Source: Vanilla planifolia
Lineage: Eukaryota; Streptophyta; Magnoliopsida; Asparagales; Orchidaceae
DNA: 64,000 bases
NCBI GenBank assembly: GCA_023846275.1
Contig: JAIUJO010000847.1
Span: 27,501-91,500 of the forward strand
Reading direction: 5' to 3'
Positions within the stretch are counted from its first letter, which is position 1; every line of letters begins with the position of its first letter. Positions 1 through 11,318 of the stretch are shown in pieces. The position numbers and the translations under genes are program-made. The notes below the pieces were generated by a model. That model had not been told where the DNA came from. It did not search any database and saw nothing but the letters and a program-made list of their open reading frames with translations.

Positions 1-305
1 TTCTTCTTCTTCTTCTACAACTACTCTTTCATCACCTTGCTCTTCTTCCTTTCCTTCTTTTTCTTGTTCTTCTTCTCCTTCACCTTTTTCTTCGTCTTCT
101 ACTTCTTTTTCTTGTTTGTCTTCATCATCATCATCATCATCTACTTCTTCTTCTTCTTCTTCTTGTTCTTGTTATTCTTCTTCTTCTTTTTCTACTTCTT
201 CATATACTTTGTCTTCTTCTTTTTCATGTTCTTATTCTACTACTTCTTCATCATCTTCTTCTTCTTTTTCCTCTTCTTCCTCTTCTTCCTCTTCTTCCTC
301 TTCTC

Positions 306-336
<31 letters not shown>

Positions 337-1542
337 TTCCTTCCCTTCTGCATCTTCTTCTTCTTCTTCTTCTCCTTCTACTTCTCCTTCTTCTTCATCT
401 CCTTTTTCATCTTCTCCTCCTCCTCCTTTTTCTTCTTCTTTTTCTTCTTCTTCTTCTTCTTCTTCTTCTTCTTCATCTTCTTCCTCTTCTTCTTCTTTCT
501 TCTCTTCCTTTTCGACTTCTTCTTCTTCTTCTTCATTTTCTTCTTCTTCTCTTATTTCTTCTTCTTCTTCCTCTTCTTCTTCTTCTTCTCCTCCTTCTTC
601 CTCCTTTCCAACTTCTTCTTCTTCTTCTTCTTCTTCTAATTCTTCTTTTTTTCTTCTTCTTCTTCATCATCTTCTTCTTCTTCTTCTTCCTCCTCTCCTT
701 TATCTTCTTCTTCTTCTTCTTCTTCTTCTTCTTCTTCTATATTTTCTTCTTCTCATCCTCTTCTTCTTCTTCTCCTTCTTCCTCTTCTTCTTCTTCTACT
801 TCTTCCTCTTCCTCTTCTTCTTCTTCTTCTTCTTCTTCTTCTTCTTGCTCTTCTACTTCTTCCTCTTCTTCTCCTAATTCTTCTTCTTATCCTTCTTCTT
901 CTTCATCTTCTTCATCTTCTTCTTCATCTTCTTCTTCTTCTTCTTCTTCTATTTCTTCTTCTTTGTCTTCTTCTTCCTCTTCTTCTTTATCTTCTTCTTC
1001 CTCTTCATCTTCTTTCTCTTCTTCCCCTACTTCTACTACTTCTTCTTCTTCTCCTTCTTCTTCTTCTTCTTCTACTCCTTTTTCTTCTTCTTCATCTTCT
1101 CCCTCTTTTTTTTGTTCTTCTTCTTCTATTTATTCTTCTTCTACTGCTGCTTCTTGTTCTTCTTCTTCTTGGTCTTCTTCTTCTTTTTCTTTCATTTCTT
1201 CTTCTTCTTCTTTCCCCTCTCCTTCTTCTTCTTCTTCTTCCTCCTCCCTTCGTCTTCTTCTTCCTTTTCTTCTTCATCTTCTTCCTCTTCTTCTTTTTTG
1301 CTTTCTTTCTCTTCTCCCTCTTATTCTTCTTCTTCTTCTGCTACGTCCTCCTCTTCTTGTTCTTCTTCTTCTTTTTCATCATCTTCTTCTTAATCTTCTT
1401 CTTCTTATTATTCTTCTTGTTCTTCTTGTTCATCATCATCATCTTCCTCTTTTCTTCTTCTTCTTCTTCTTCCTCTTTCTCTTCTTTTTCTTCTTCTTCT
1501 TCTTCTTCTTCTTCTTCTTCTTCCTCTTTCTCTTCTTTTTCT

Positions 1543-1576
<34 letters not shown>

Positions 1577-1577
1577 A
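1..1577 (+). repeat. Impure TTC trinucleotide array
   Basis: The stretch is nearly all TTC/CTT units with scattered TCC, TCA, TTT and ACT variants, and enters the window already in progress. It is a homopyrimidine-rich strand with purines mostly confined to the other strand, which is the composition that can form intramolecular triplexes. Translation in any frame gives poly-Ser, poly-Phe or poly-Leu, so the open frames here are composition artefacts. A local duplication with a 51-base period is visible near the right end. Confidence 0.97.
1472..1573 (+). repeat. 51-bp tandem duplication inside the TTC array
   Basis: The variant block CCTCTTTCTCTTCTTTTTC occurs at 1472 and again at 1523, each followed by a run of perfect TTC. 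The shared interruptions show that a 51-bp segment was copied as a block, rather than the array growing only by single-unit slippage. Confidence 0.8.
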
Positions 1578-1733
1578 TGAAGAAGAATAGGAGGAAGAAG
1601 AAGAAGAGGAAGAAGTAGAAGAAGAAGAAGAAGAAGAGAGGAAGAAAAGAAGAAGAAGAAGAAAAAGCAGAAGAAGAAGAAGAAGATGAAGAAGAATAAG
1701 AAGAAGAGAAAGAAGAAGAAGAAGAAGAAGAAG
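1578..1733 (-). repeat. Inverted continuation of the TTC array (GAA on +)
   Basis: At about 1578 the plus strand switches from TTC to GAA/GAG units through a short palindromic junction (CTTCTTATGAAGAAG). The block is the same repeat type in opposite orientation and ends where the CA array starts. Together with the preceding array it forms a head-to-head inverted repeat with about 150-bp arms. There is no coding content. Confidence 0.93.
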
Positions 1734-4433
1734 GCACATGTGCATGCACACACATGTACATGCATATTTGCACAGGCACATGCATGCAAACTCACACATG
1801 CACACCCACAACACAGACCCCTACATATACACACACCCCCACACATGCAAACACACACAAATACATGAGCACTTGCACACACACACACACTCTCGCATGC
1901 ACACACACGCACACATAAAAATACATATTCAAGAAGATGCATACACATGTGCACACACAAACAAACAAGCACACATAAGAAATCATACACACAACATACA
2001 CACAGACCCATACATGCATAAACACGTGCAAAAACCCATAAACTAATGTGCACACAAGCACATATACATGAACATAGACACACACATGTATATGTGTGTA
2101 GACATACACATGCACACATACACAACCACAAGCACTCACACATGTGAATCACATACATGTAAAATCCCACACATGTGTGCACATGTATACACACACATGT
2201 ACACATGCATGTGTGCACAAACACAAACACATTCATACACAAACACACACACTTATACACCCATCCCATGCATGCAAACAAACACAGACATATATGCACA
2301 CATACACACATAAAAACAAATAAACCTGCACACAAATACACACATGCACATACACAAGCACTCTCAATTAGACACACACACACACGAAAGTACACACATG
2401 CATATAGATAACAACACTCACACACATACACATACATGAATAGACATGCACCCACAAACATGCACACAACACGCATGCATACACACACACATGCACATGG
2501 ACACCAACTCACATGCACAAGCCCACACACACAAGCACATGTGCTTGCAAGCACACACACACACACACGAATGCACACAATTGATCACACACACAAAATT
2601 AAAAGCACACACACACAAACACAGACACACACATGCACATAAACACACTTACAATAGATATGCATCCGTGCACAAAAATACATTCGCACACACACACACA
2701 TATACACAAGCACACAGATGATCAAATGCACATAAACACATGCACACACACTCACACATATATGCATGTAGCCATGCACAAACTTACCTAGCAATACACA
2801 AACAAACATGGTTATACACATACTCACAAACACAATCACGTACGTACACACATATGCTCACATGTGCATACACACATATGCATACACACTTGCACACACA
2901 CATGCACATACACTAACACATATATACATGAACAAATGCACATGCACATATGCACACACATAAGCATGCATGCACATATGCACATGTGCACAAACACATG
3001 CACACGCACACTCACATGCACAGATATGCACACACACACAAACACATGCATGCACACACGAACTCATAAGCGCACACAGATGTGCCACATATAGGTGCAC
3101 CCATAAACATAAATGCACTTGCAAAAAGACACACATAGATATATTAATGAATACACATACACACATATGCATACACATACACACATATGCACACACATGC
3201 AAATGCACATACACATACTCACATGCACAAGCTCAGGCATACAAACATGCATGCATACTCTTGCATAGACACACACACATGCACACACACCGTACACACA
3301 TAGACATATGTATGCATAAAAGCATGTGCACAAACACACACAAATAAGCACACATATGCACACATATACATGAACACACTCATGCACAATGCACACAAGC
3401 ATACATTCTCTAACAAATGCATAAACAAAAAATACACAACATAAATAAACACATGCATGCATGCACACTCACAAGCACAAACATAAAGATGCATGCACAC
3501 ACACCTACACATGAATACAGACATGCACACATGCACACATGTACACATAAGCACACACAAATACAGACATGCACATTCAAATGTAAAGATAGATGCATAG
3601 ACATGCATGAATACACATGCACATACAATCACACAATCACGTGCAGAAAATCACACATGTAAAGACAAACACTAACAAACCACACACACATGTACACAAG
3701 CACAAACACTAACATAGCACATAAGCACATACACACACATACACTGACACATGTGCATACACACATGCATGCAAACAAATGTGTACACACACATGCATTA
3801 ATACCAAGATGCACACATATGCTTGAACATGATGACATGCATGCAAACATGCAGACACATGTGCACACACATACACACACAATATGACAAACACATGCTC
3901 ATGTACACACAAACACACACATGAATATGAAACACATGTGTTCGTGTGCACAAATATATGCATAGAGGCATGCACACATAAAAACCAACAAACACACCCC
4001 CATAGACACATGCACACACACCTACAGTCATGCATGTGCACATATGCACACACAAACCACACACATGCATATGCACATGCCCCTTATGAAGACACACAGA
4101 CATACAAACACACACAAGAATAGCCACACATGCACACACATGCATACACATGCACCCCCCCCCCACACACACACACATGCATGCATGCACACTCATTCAC
4201 ACACAAACACAAGAATACACTCGCATATGCATAAACATGCAAACACACACAAGCAAATTACCATGTGCATGCACACATACGAAAGTAGGCACACTCACCC
4301 AAACCTATATACACAAAAGCACAAATACAAACACATGCATACACATAATTGCTCACATGTGCACATACACACACAAATACATATGCACATAAAAACACAA
4401 AAACTCACACCCACCTACACACACATACACACC
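1734..4433 (-). repeat. Degenerate CA-rich array
   Basis: This is a mosaic of ACAC tracts with CATGCA, CATACA, CACATG and ACAAACAC words, with alternating purine and pyrimidine preserved over most of its length. On the minus strand it reads as the same TGTG/TGCATG vocabulary as the arrays further right. It is not a pure microsatellite. The interruptions are mostly changes that keep purine-pyrimidine alternation, plus short A runs. CpG is rare. A C10 run lies at 4155-4164. Open frames on both strands (Thr/His on +, Cys/Val on -) follow from composition. No gene is seen. Confidence 0.96.
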
Positions 4434-5164
4434 TAAATTTGACATAACTTGATCCTATTACATAACAGTTCATGAGTCTTCCTAACACATTATGCTTAAG
4501 CTAGTTCAATGGTTATTTCTTAACCTAATTTAATCCACTTAGACTTTGTCTTGACTCAATTTTCTTTGTTCTATATATTAACCGTAAGCTCCTCAACAAC
4601 TATTTCCAAGACATAGTTTAGGCCACTTGGCCCTTAGCCTTTAGGCATTGTCATGTGTGGGTTGTTAGGTCACCTTTTTTAAGTCATTTTTTAAATATTA
4701 ATTTTTTTATTAATTTTAAAATATTTTTGTAGATATTAAAGTAAATAAAATATTTTTCTAAGTATTAAAATAGTAGTACACCAAAAAAACTAATCATGAA
4801 AGAGAATGAATGTTGTTGTGTAACTTAATTATGACATATGCAAATATGTGATAAGATAAACAATCAAACCAATAGAGGTTTTTGAGATGAACACCTAATG
4901 GTTAGCTACTCCACCAATAATATCATCAATAGCTCCTTGATAAGCCATTCAAGCAACAATTATCCCATGGTCATGGTCACAGCTTTACATTACTTCACTT
5001 ATGAATTTCTCCATGACACATTGTATTAAAACTCTCTAATTAATTGAAGCTATAAGATATTAAGATGATGATTTGAAAGACACTCAAGAATAACAAAATA
5101 AAAACAAATGCAATCATTTTGTCCCCATAAAATAGGTGGTGTCATAACCAATAGTAAACAATAA
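4434..5164. other. AT-rich unique segment, flank copy A
   Basis: This non-repetitive, AT-rich sequence separates the CA array from the TG array. No coding frame of note, RNA gene or transposon ends are recognised. From about 4449 to 5000 it aligns without rearrangement to 15021-15531. The best stretch (4898-5000 against 15429-15531) has by my count 9 mismatches in 103 ungapped bases. Positions 5001-5164 have no counterpart in the other copy. Because the right side of the other copy is preceded by LTR-promoter-like sequence, this segment could itself be a piece of a retroelement; that is inference. Confidence 0.85.
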
Positions 5165-7820
5165 TGCAGGTGCATGTGCATTTTGTGTTTGGGCATGTGT
5201 ATGCATGTGCACATCAATGTGTGCATGTGTGTGTATGTGTGTGCACATATTTGTGTGTGTGTGCTTATATGTGTGTGTATGATTGTGTATCTGTGTATAT
5301 GTGTGTGTCCTTGTGTAGATGTGTTTGAGTGTGTGGGATGGGTGTGGAGGGTATGTGAGCATGTACATGTTCTTGTTAGTACATGTGTGTGTATATGCGC
5401 ATACAGATGGGCATGTGTATATGTGTGTGTGCATGTTTATGTGTGTGTGTGTGTGTGCATTCAAGAGTGTTTGTGAGTTTGTGTGTGTGAGTCCATGTAT
5501 GTATGTTTGATCATATGTGTGTGCATACATGGATATATGTATGTGTGTGTATATATATTTTTGTGTGTTTGTGCATGCATATGCATGTATGAGTGTGTTG
5601 GTGCATGTGTGCATATGTATATATGTGTACATGCATTATGTGTGTGCATGCATTTACGTGTCTACGTGCTTTTGCATGTGTATGTGTGTATGTGCACATG
5701 TGTGTAGGTGATTATGATGAGTGTACATGTGTGTGTGTGTGTTTATGCATCTATGTGTGTATGCGAGTGTGTGAGCTTGCATGTATGCATGTGCATGCGA
5801 GAGTTTTAGTGCATGAATGTACATGTGCATGTGTTTGGACATGTGTGTTCCTATATTGTTCTTTTCTGTGTGCCTATTCATGTAAAAATGTGTGTGATTA
5901 TACATGTGCATGTGTGTGCATGTGTAAGCATATGTGTTTGTGTAGTTGTGCATGTGAGTGTATGTGTGTGTGTACATTTGTGCTAGTGTTCATGCACGTG
6001 CATGTGTGTGTGCATGCATGCTAGTGTGTGTGTGTGTGTGTGCATACATGTAGGAGTTCATGTGTGTGCATGTACTTATGCATGTGTGTGAGTGTACTCA
6101 TATCTACGTGCGTGTGCATGTGTGTTTTTGTCAGTATGCATATGTATGAGTGTATCTGTTTGTGCGCATGCATATGTGTGTATGTATTTACAAGTGTGTG
6201 CATGTGTATGCTTGTTTGTATGCTTGTGTGCATGTTTATGTGGGCATCTATGTGCATGTGTGTCTACATTTATGTGTGTGAGCATGAAAATTTGTATGCA
6301 TGTTTTTGTGTATGTGTGTGTGTGCATGTGCATGTGCATCTATCTACAGGTGTGTGTGTGTGTGTATGGGTGTGTGTGATTGTACATGTATGTTTATATG
6401 TGTGTGTTAATGTGTCCTTGTGCATGTGTGTGTGGCCATGTACATGTGTGGATGTCCTTGTGCATTTGTGCAAAAGTGTGTGCATGCGTATATGCATGCA
6501 TTTGCATGAGTGTGTGAGCATGTGTGTGCAGGTGGATGTGTGTGTGTGTATATGGGTGTGTGATAGTATATGTGTATATGCATTTATAAGTGTGTATGTA
6601 TGTGTGTGTGTGTGCATATGTGTATGAAAGTGTATGTGTATGTGCATGTATATGTGTGTATGTGTCCTTGTGCATGTTTGTGCATCTACATGTTTTTGTA
6701 TATCAACAAGCATGTGAGTATATGTTTGTATGCATATGTTTGTGTGTGCATGTGTGTGTGTTTGTGTATTCATGTACTTGTGTGTGTTCATGTGCATGTT
6801 TTTTTTGTGTGTGTGCATGTGTGCATATGCATATGAGTGTGTGGGTGTGTGTGCATGTGAGTGTTGGTTTATGTACACATGCTTATGTTTGGGCATATGT
6901 GTGTGTGTGTGGAGGTGTGCGTGTCTGTGTGTGTGTGCATGTGTGTGTGTTTGTGTGCTTGTGTGTATGGGTGCATGCAAGTGTGCTTGTGAGTGTACAT
7001 TCATGTACGTGTGCTTCTGTGTGTGGGTATGCATGGGTGTGTGTGTTTAGGTGTGTGCACATGTGAAGTTTTGTGTGTGTCTAGTATGTGTTATATTTAT
7101 AGGTGTGCACGTGTGTAGATATGGGTGTGTGTGTGTGTGTGTGTGAGTTCATGTGCCTATATTTTTGTGCACTTACAAGTATGTGGATGTTTATTATGTT
7201 TGTATTGCAAAAATGAGCACGTGTGTGAGATAGAGAGAGAGCATATGCATGCATGTTCTTATGTGATTGTGCATGCATGTGTGCATTCGGGCATGTATGC
7301 GTGCATGCGTGTGCATGTGGGCATGTGGGTGCATATGGGTATGTGTAGTTGTGTGCTTGCAAGTGTGTAGGTGTGTGTGCGTGTCTACGTGCTTGTCATG
7401 TTTATGCATGTGTATGCTTGTATATGTGTGCTTGCTTGTGCATATTCATGTGTGTGTGTGTGTGCATGTATGTGCGTATATATTTTTGTGTCTCTCTATG
7501 CATGTGTATCTGCATTTATGCACACGTGTGCACATCTATATGTGGATGAGTACATGGCCATGGGTGTGTGTGGTTGTATTTGTCTTGTGTGTATGTGCAG
7601 GAATATTTTTGTGTGCATGTACAACTTTGTGTACACCACACATATGTCTATGTGTGCATGCGTATCTGTGTGTGCATCTACCTTTGTGTTTTGCTTGTGC
7701 GTGCATGTATGTATGTGCTTGTATGTGTTTGTGTGCATGCTTGTGCAAGTGTATTTGCATGTGTGCATAGGTACATCCATGTGTGTGCGTGTGCATGTGC
7801 TTGTGCGTGTTTGTGCATGT
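5165..7820 (+). repeat. Degenerate TG array, copy A
   Basis: This is a TGTG/TGCATG/TGTATG mosaic on the plus strand, starting abruptly after flank A and ending abruptly in AT-rich DNA at about 7820. From about 6100 onward it is colinear with 15535-17130. Shared rare words in the same order include GTATTTACA near 6185, the CATCTATCTA block near 6337, GAGAGAGAGCATATGCATG near 7230, and a TTGTATTTGTCTTGT block near 7573. The order of rare interruptions shows common descent of the two arrays and not independent slippage. No gene is present; the open frames are composition artefacts. Confidence 0.96.
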
Positions 7821-8247
7821 TTACTTATTAGAAGATATAAATTATGCAAGTATACATATGCGTCCCCAATATTCTTGCTTTATGAAATTCATATATTTAT
7901 ACGACAAACTCGAGATATAATTAATGTTTTTTATTTCATACATATCTCTCCCTTTTTTCACTACGCATCAAAAGATAAAATAAGAGTAAAAAATGCAAAC
8001 AAGGACTACACATAATAATATTATTTATACATAATTTTTCTTTAAACCACCAAGGGTACAATTATAAGAAAATATTTATAATCTTTTACAAATATAACAA
8101 AAATAATTTCTTGTCATGCACTCTACTTATGTTTAATTTAATGTCATTTATGATTTTGAACTTTATCACTCTCTTTATGTATGTTTTTGGTAATTCCTAT
8201 AAGAAATCAACTTAAAATAAATCTATAAGATTTAACATGCTCACAAG
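7821..8247 (-). mobile_element. AT-rich segment, probable 3' part of a Ty1/Copia fossil
   Basis: There is no open frame or RNA gene. On the minus strand the text around 7946-7975 resembles the purine-rich region (GGGAGAG preceded by a TTTTGATGC-like phrase) that follows pol in SIRE/Maximus-type Copia elements. It is continuous with 11319 onward once the inserted solo LTR is taken as an insertion. The identification is tentative. The element is clearly broken, with no pol domain in view. Confidence 0.35.
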
Positions 8248-8252
8248 GGCTT
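8248..8252. other. Target-site duplication, left (GGCTT)
   Basis: GGCTT directly precedes the LTR start and is repeated exactly at 11314-11318. A 5-bp duplication is the standard footprint of LTR-retrotransposon integrase. Confidence 0.93.
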
Positions 8253-9506
8253 TGTTATACCCAGTAAAAATTTTTATGTTAATCTTTAATAAATTAATTT
8301 TTGGCTTGGATGATTTCAGATCGACAGTAGGATGAGCCAGGAGCTCAATTGGAGGCTATTAGAATTTCTGAAATTTTCTGGGGATTTTTCGGAGCACCGA
8401 GGAATTTTTAAGTAATTTTCCCTGATTTATTGGATTTTTAGAAATTCGAAAATCCATCTAAATTAAACCGGAAATTGGTTTTTACCGAGCGTGAACCGGA
8501 CCGGAGCGGTTCAGCGAAGGCGGGGGCGGTTCGCCGAGTGCGTTTGCGCGTGCGTTTGGATAAGCCGCGGATAAGCGGATCGGACGGACGAGATCAGCGG
8601 TGGAGATTAACCGGCTGATCGAAGGTTAAACGGCGTTTTGGCAGGTCAACCGGCACTTAATGGGTCGTTAACGGGTTATTACCGGTTTAAGCGGGGTATT
8701 TAACCCGAACCGTTTCGACCCTTAGGGTTTCGAACGGCGGCCGGAGACGAGGCATTCGCGGCGGACGGCGATATTTTCCGGCAGCCTTTCAAGGGGCTTT
8801 TTATACCTGGAGGTTCGCGTGATCGAGGAGAATCGATTAGTACCGGTTTCGTGCGGCGAGGAGCAGCGGTTGGTCGCGTGAGAGCTTCACCGTCGCCACC
8901 GTCGCCGGAGAAGAAAGGTAGGAAATTCAGTTTAAATTTCGTTAATTAGCGAATTAAAAATATGGATTACTTTGCAATTAACCACCAGAGCATGTGAATT
9001 GTGTTTTTTTGAAAGTGATTAATGCAAATTATTGATTTAGCATTTTAGGGTTTCGGAAAATTATACCCGCCGAATTCGGGAATTTTACCAAGCATGTGTT
9101 GAATTGATTATGTGCTTTATTCATGTTAAGGTAGTATCGTATGCTGGAATTGTTTAATTTCGTAAATTGTCAAATTGGGGATCGGATGAAACTCCTTTGG
9201 TGGAAAATTTTAATTGAATCCTTAGAAATTAGTGACATTATTGAAACATTAGGATAGTACGAACATAGAATTTTGTTTCTCCTTGTTCGCGGTCGCCGGA
9301 AATCGGCGGAAGAATTTGATTTGGTCGGCGATTGCGTCGGCTAGGGTTTCGCGGGCATCGGACCGAGGAAGGAGAAGGGTTTAGATAATTACAAATTTAA
9401 TTAAGTAATTAATGGTATTTACGCTATTTTATTAGTAATTAAAATAATCCAATTAACGGATTAATAAGAAATCGGTTCGGCGGTGTCGCGGTTCAGCGCG
9501 AGAGTT

Positions 9507-9622
9507 CCGAACCGGCAGCGAAAACCGGTTCAGCAGGATTCGGCGCGGACGAACGGCGCGAAAGCCGAACCGGCAGCGAAAACCGGTTCAGCGGGAGTCG
9601 GCGCGGACGAACGGCGCGGCGC
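9507..9622 (+). repeat. Two-copy 58-bp GC-rich tandem repeat inside the LTR
   Basis: CCGAACCGGCAGCGAAAACC begins at 9507 and again at 9565, followed in both copies by a GGTTCAGCRGGA phrase and a CGGCGCGGACGAACGGCGCG phrase. The copies differ at only a few positions. The repeat is rich in CpG and in CCGGTT/AACCGG half-palindromes. Long plant Gypsy LTRs often carry such short tandem repeats in the promoter-side region. Confidence 0.88.
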
Positions 9623-9642
9623 GGAAGAGAGAGAAGCGGAAG

Positions 9643-9790
9643 GAAAATTCGGAAATTTATTATTAATCCGAATTTTCGGAAATAAAAAGGATAAGCGAAA
9701 AATTTAATTCGGAAATTAATCCGAATTTTTGGAAAAAGGATATATGTGGAATTTAAATTCGGAAACTATTCCGAATTTCGAAAAAATGGA
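9643..9790 (+). repeat. Three-copy degenerate AATTCGGAAA repeat in the LTR
   Basis: The motif ATTCGGAAA occurs at 9647, 9707 and 9757 (spacing 60 then 50). Each is followed 8-20 bases later by its near inverse ATCCGAATTT or TTCCGAATTT, so every copy can fold as a hairpin. This block follows directly on the 58-bp repeats and marks the transition from the GC-rich to the AT-richer part of the LTR. Confidence 0.75.
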
Positions 9791-11247
9791 TAAAGACGGA
9801 AATTGATTACGGAATTTAAAAATTTCCTGAAGTAGGGAAAAATGTTATCAGTGACGACAGTACAGTTGAAAGCAGTCATACAGAGGTATGGTACATGGAT
9901 GCTACCAGAACAGTCAGTAACTGGTATAGTTGTATTGCTTGGATGGCAATGGCATGGATTGAGTCAGTTTACTCAGTGTTGGCATATTTTATGGATTGGC
10001 ATACTGGATCGGACTACTATAGACCCTATATGATGTTTTAGGGTAGTTGTGGTAGGTAACTGTGCGGTTCAGACTTAGCTTCCACAGTATACATGTGGAT
10101 TGGTATGCGCCTTGTCGTACCTGGACACATGTTGCCGAATCTTGGAGTTAGAGATTGACAATGACTGTAGGGGCGTGAGCTTCTATGGAAGTTGTTGGTA
10201 GAGGACTCCTTGGGACGGTGGCTGAGTCGACCTCTTCTGGTCCACGAGTGTAGGCCTGCGCGCCTGAGAGTGGCAGCGGCAGGGGTGACTCGCCGTGGCT
10301 AGCCAGGGTGTCTCACGTTGGCTAGAGATCTATGTGACGGGTTTGTCTATAGTCTCCAGAAGATTGATTGACGAGAGACGCTGCGGTGTCGGGTGCTAGG
10401 CGCCATGCGTGCGCAGAGATGGGCGTGTCCCGCTGGCATGCTACCTGGGAGCACAGAGGAGAGCTACTCTGTTGTGACTGGGGGTGACTGTGGATGGTCA
10501 GAGTCTGGAACTGAGAGTGCCTTTCCACCCTACATTGTTATGCTGTATTCCTATACTCTTGCTATTATCCTTCTTTTGCATGTGAGTTTTTACTAGCTGT
10601 CTTTCCTACTGGGCGTAGCTCATTCCTTTTTTATCTATATTTTTCCAGTGGCTCGGCAGACTTGACGCCACCCAGCTTTAGGTGGGATCGTGATCAGTAG
10701 GCTAGTGGAGCAGATCTGATCTGTGATTTTTGAGATATTGCGATTAGTTGATTGTTGCTGTTGGATGTATTCAGTGAGACTGTTATTTTTATGTCTTGTA
10801 TTATGTGAGGGTAATTCTGACTTATGTTCTGGTTGGATAATATTGTACTTGTTAGACTTGGTTTATTTCTTGTAATGTAATCTCCATTTACTGCCCTACC
10901 TTATTGTATTGGAGTATGGTGTGTGGAGTGCCATATCTTATTTGTGGATGTTATGTATTTTATTTTTGATGGTGAGGTCATTACATGACTATGGAACTTA
11001 ACCGTGGGGGTTCAGACTTCTATTAGACCGATTCTCCTATCGGTATGGGTTAGGAGTATTGGGTCTAGCAGGAGTAACATTGCGCGAGTCCATCTGTTAA
11101 TTCAGGAGTCATGAACCTGATTTGACGGTGTACCCGGGAGATGGGATCCACATTGTTAAGGAAAGTAGGTGTGTAATGATGTGTTATATCCTATGTTTTT
11201 CGTAGGCTACTCAGGTTGGTATGGGACGATCTGAGCTGTCTATATGT

Positions 11248-11272
11248 AAAAAAAAAAAAAAAAAAAAAAAAA
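11248..11272 (+). repeat. A25 homopolymer near the LTR 3' end
   Basis: A run of 25 A lies about 40 bp inside the right terminus of the solo LTR. It could be a slippage expansion or a cDNA-derived poly(A) tract trapped in the LTR. The sequence alone does not decide between these. Confidence 0.9.
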
Positions 11273-11313
11273 TGTATGCCAAAAATCAGCCTAGGAAAAA
11301 ATGGGGTGTAACA

Positions 11314-11318
11314 GGCTT
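11314..11318. other. Target-site duplication, right (GGCTT)
   Basis: Exact repeat of 8248-8252, immediately after the GTGTAACA end of the solo LTR. Confidence 0.93.

Larger units (their letters stand above)
8253..11313 (+). mobile_element. Solo LTR, Ty3/Gypsy type (probably Tekay/Del-like)
   Basis: This 3,061-bp element starts TGTTATACCC and ends GGGTGTAACA, so its ends are short inverted repeats of the TG...CA form, and it is flanked by GGCTT on both sides. No second LTR, primer-binding site, polypurine tract or coding domain lies inside, so it reads as a single LTR left by recombination between two LTRs. The left half is GC- and CpG-rich (8480-8930). The right half carries a CTGGGCGTAGCTCATTCC phrase (about 10610-10630) and a GTGGGATCGTGATCAG phrase (about 10681) of the kind known from long Tekay-clade LTRs; that clade call is from memory and tentative. 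The intact TSD and retained CpGs suggest it is younger than the Copia fossil it sits in, though without a partner LTR it cannot be dated. Confidence 0.88.

Noticed and set aside
1439-2578. 379-codon minus-strand open frame spanning the TTC and CA arrays
   Set aside because: It crosses two unrelated repeat types and translates as poly-Cys/Val then poly-Phe/Leu/Lys; it is compositional only.
8722-8735. CCCTTAGGGTTTCG, a telomere-like word
   Set aside because: There is a single occurrence inside the LTR and no tandem TTTAGGG array anywhere in the window.
9483-9707. 74-codon open frame in the solo LTR
   Set aside because: It is produced by the 58-bp GC-rich tandem repeat and has no start context, domain or partner gene.
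10322-10596. Two overlapping short open frames on opposite strands inside the solo LTR
   Set aside because: They are non-homologous to anything I recognise, overlap each other and lie wholly within an LTR.
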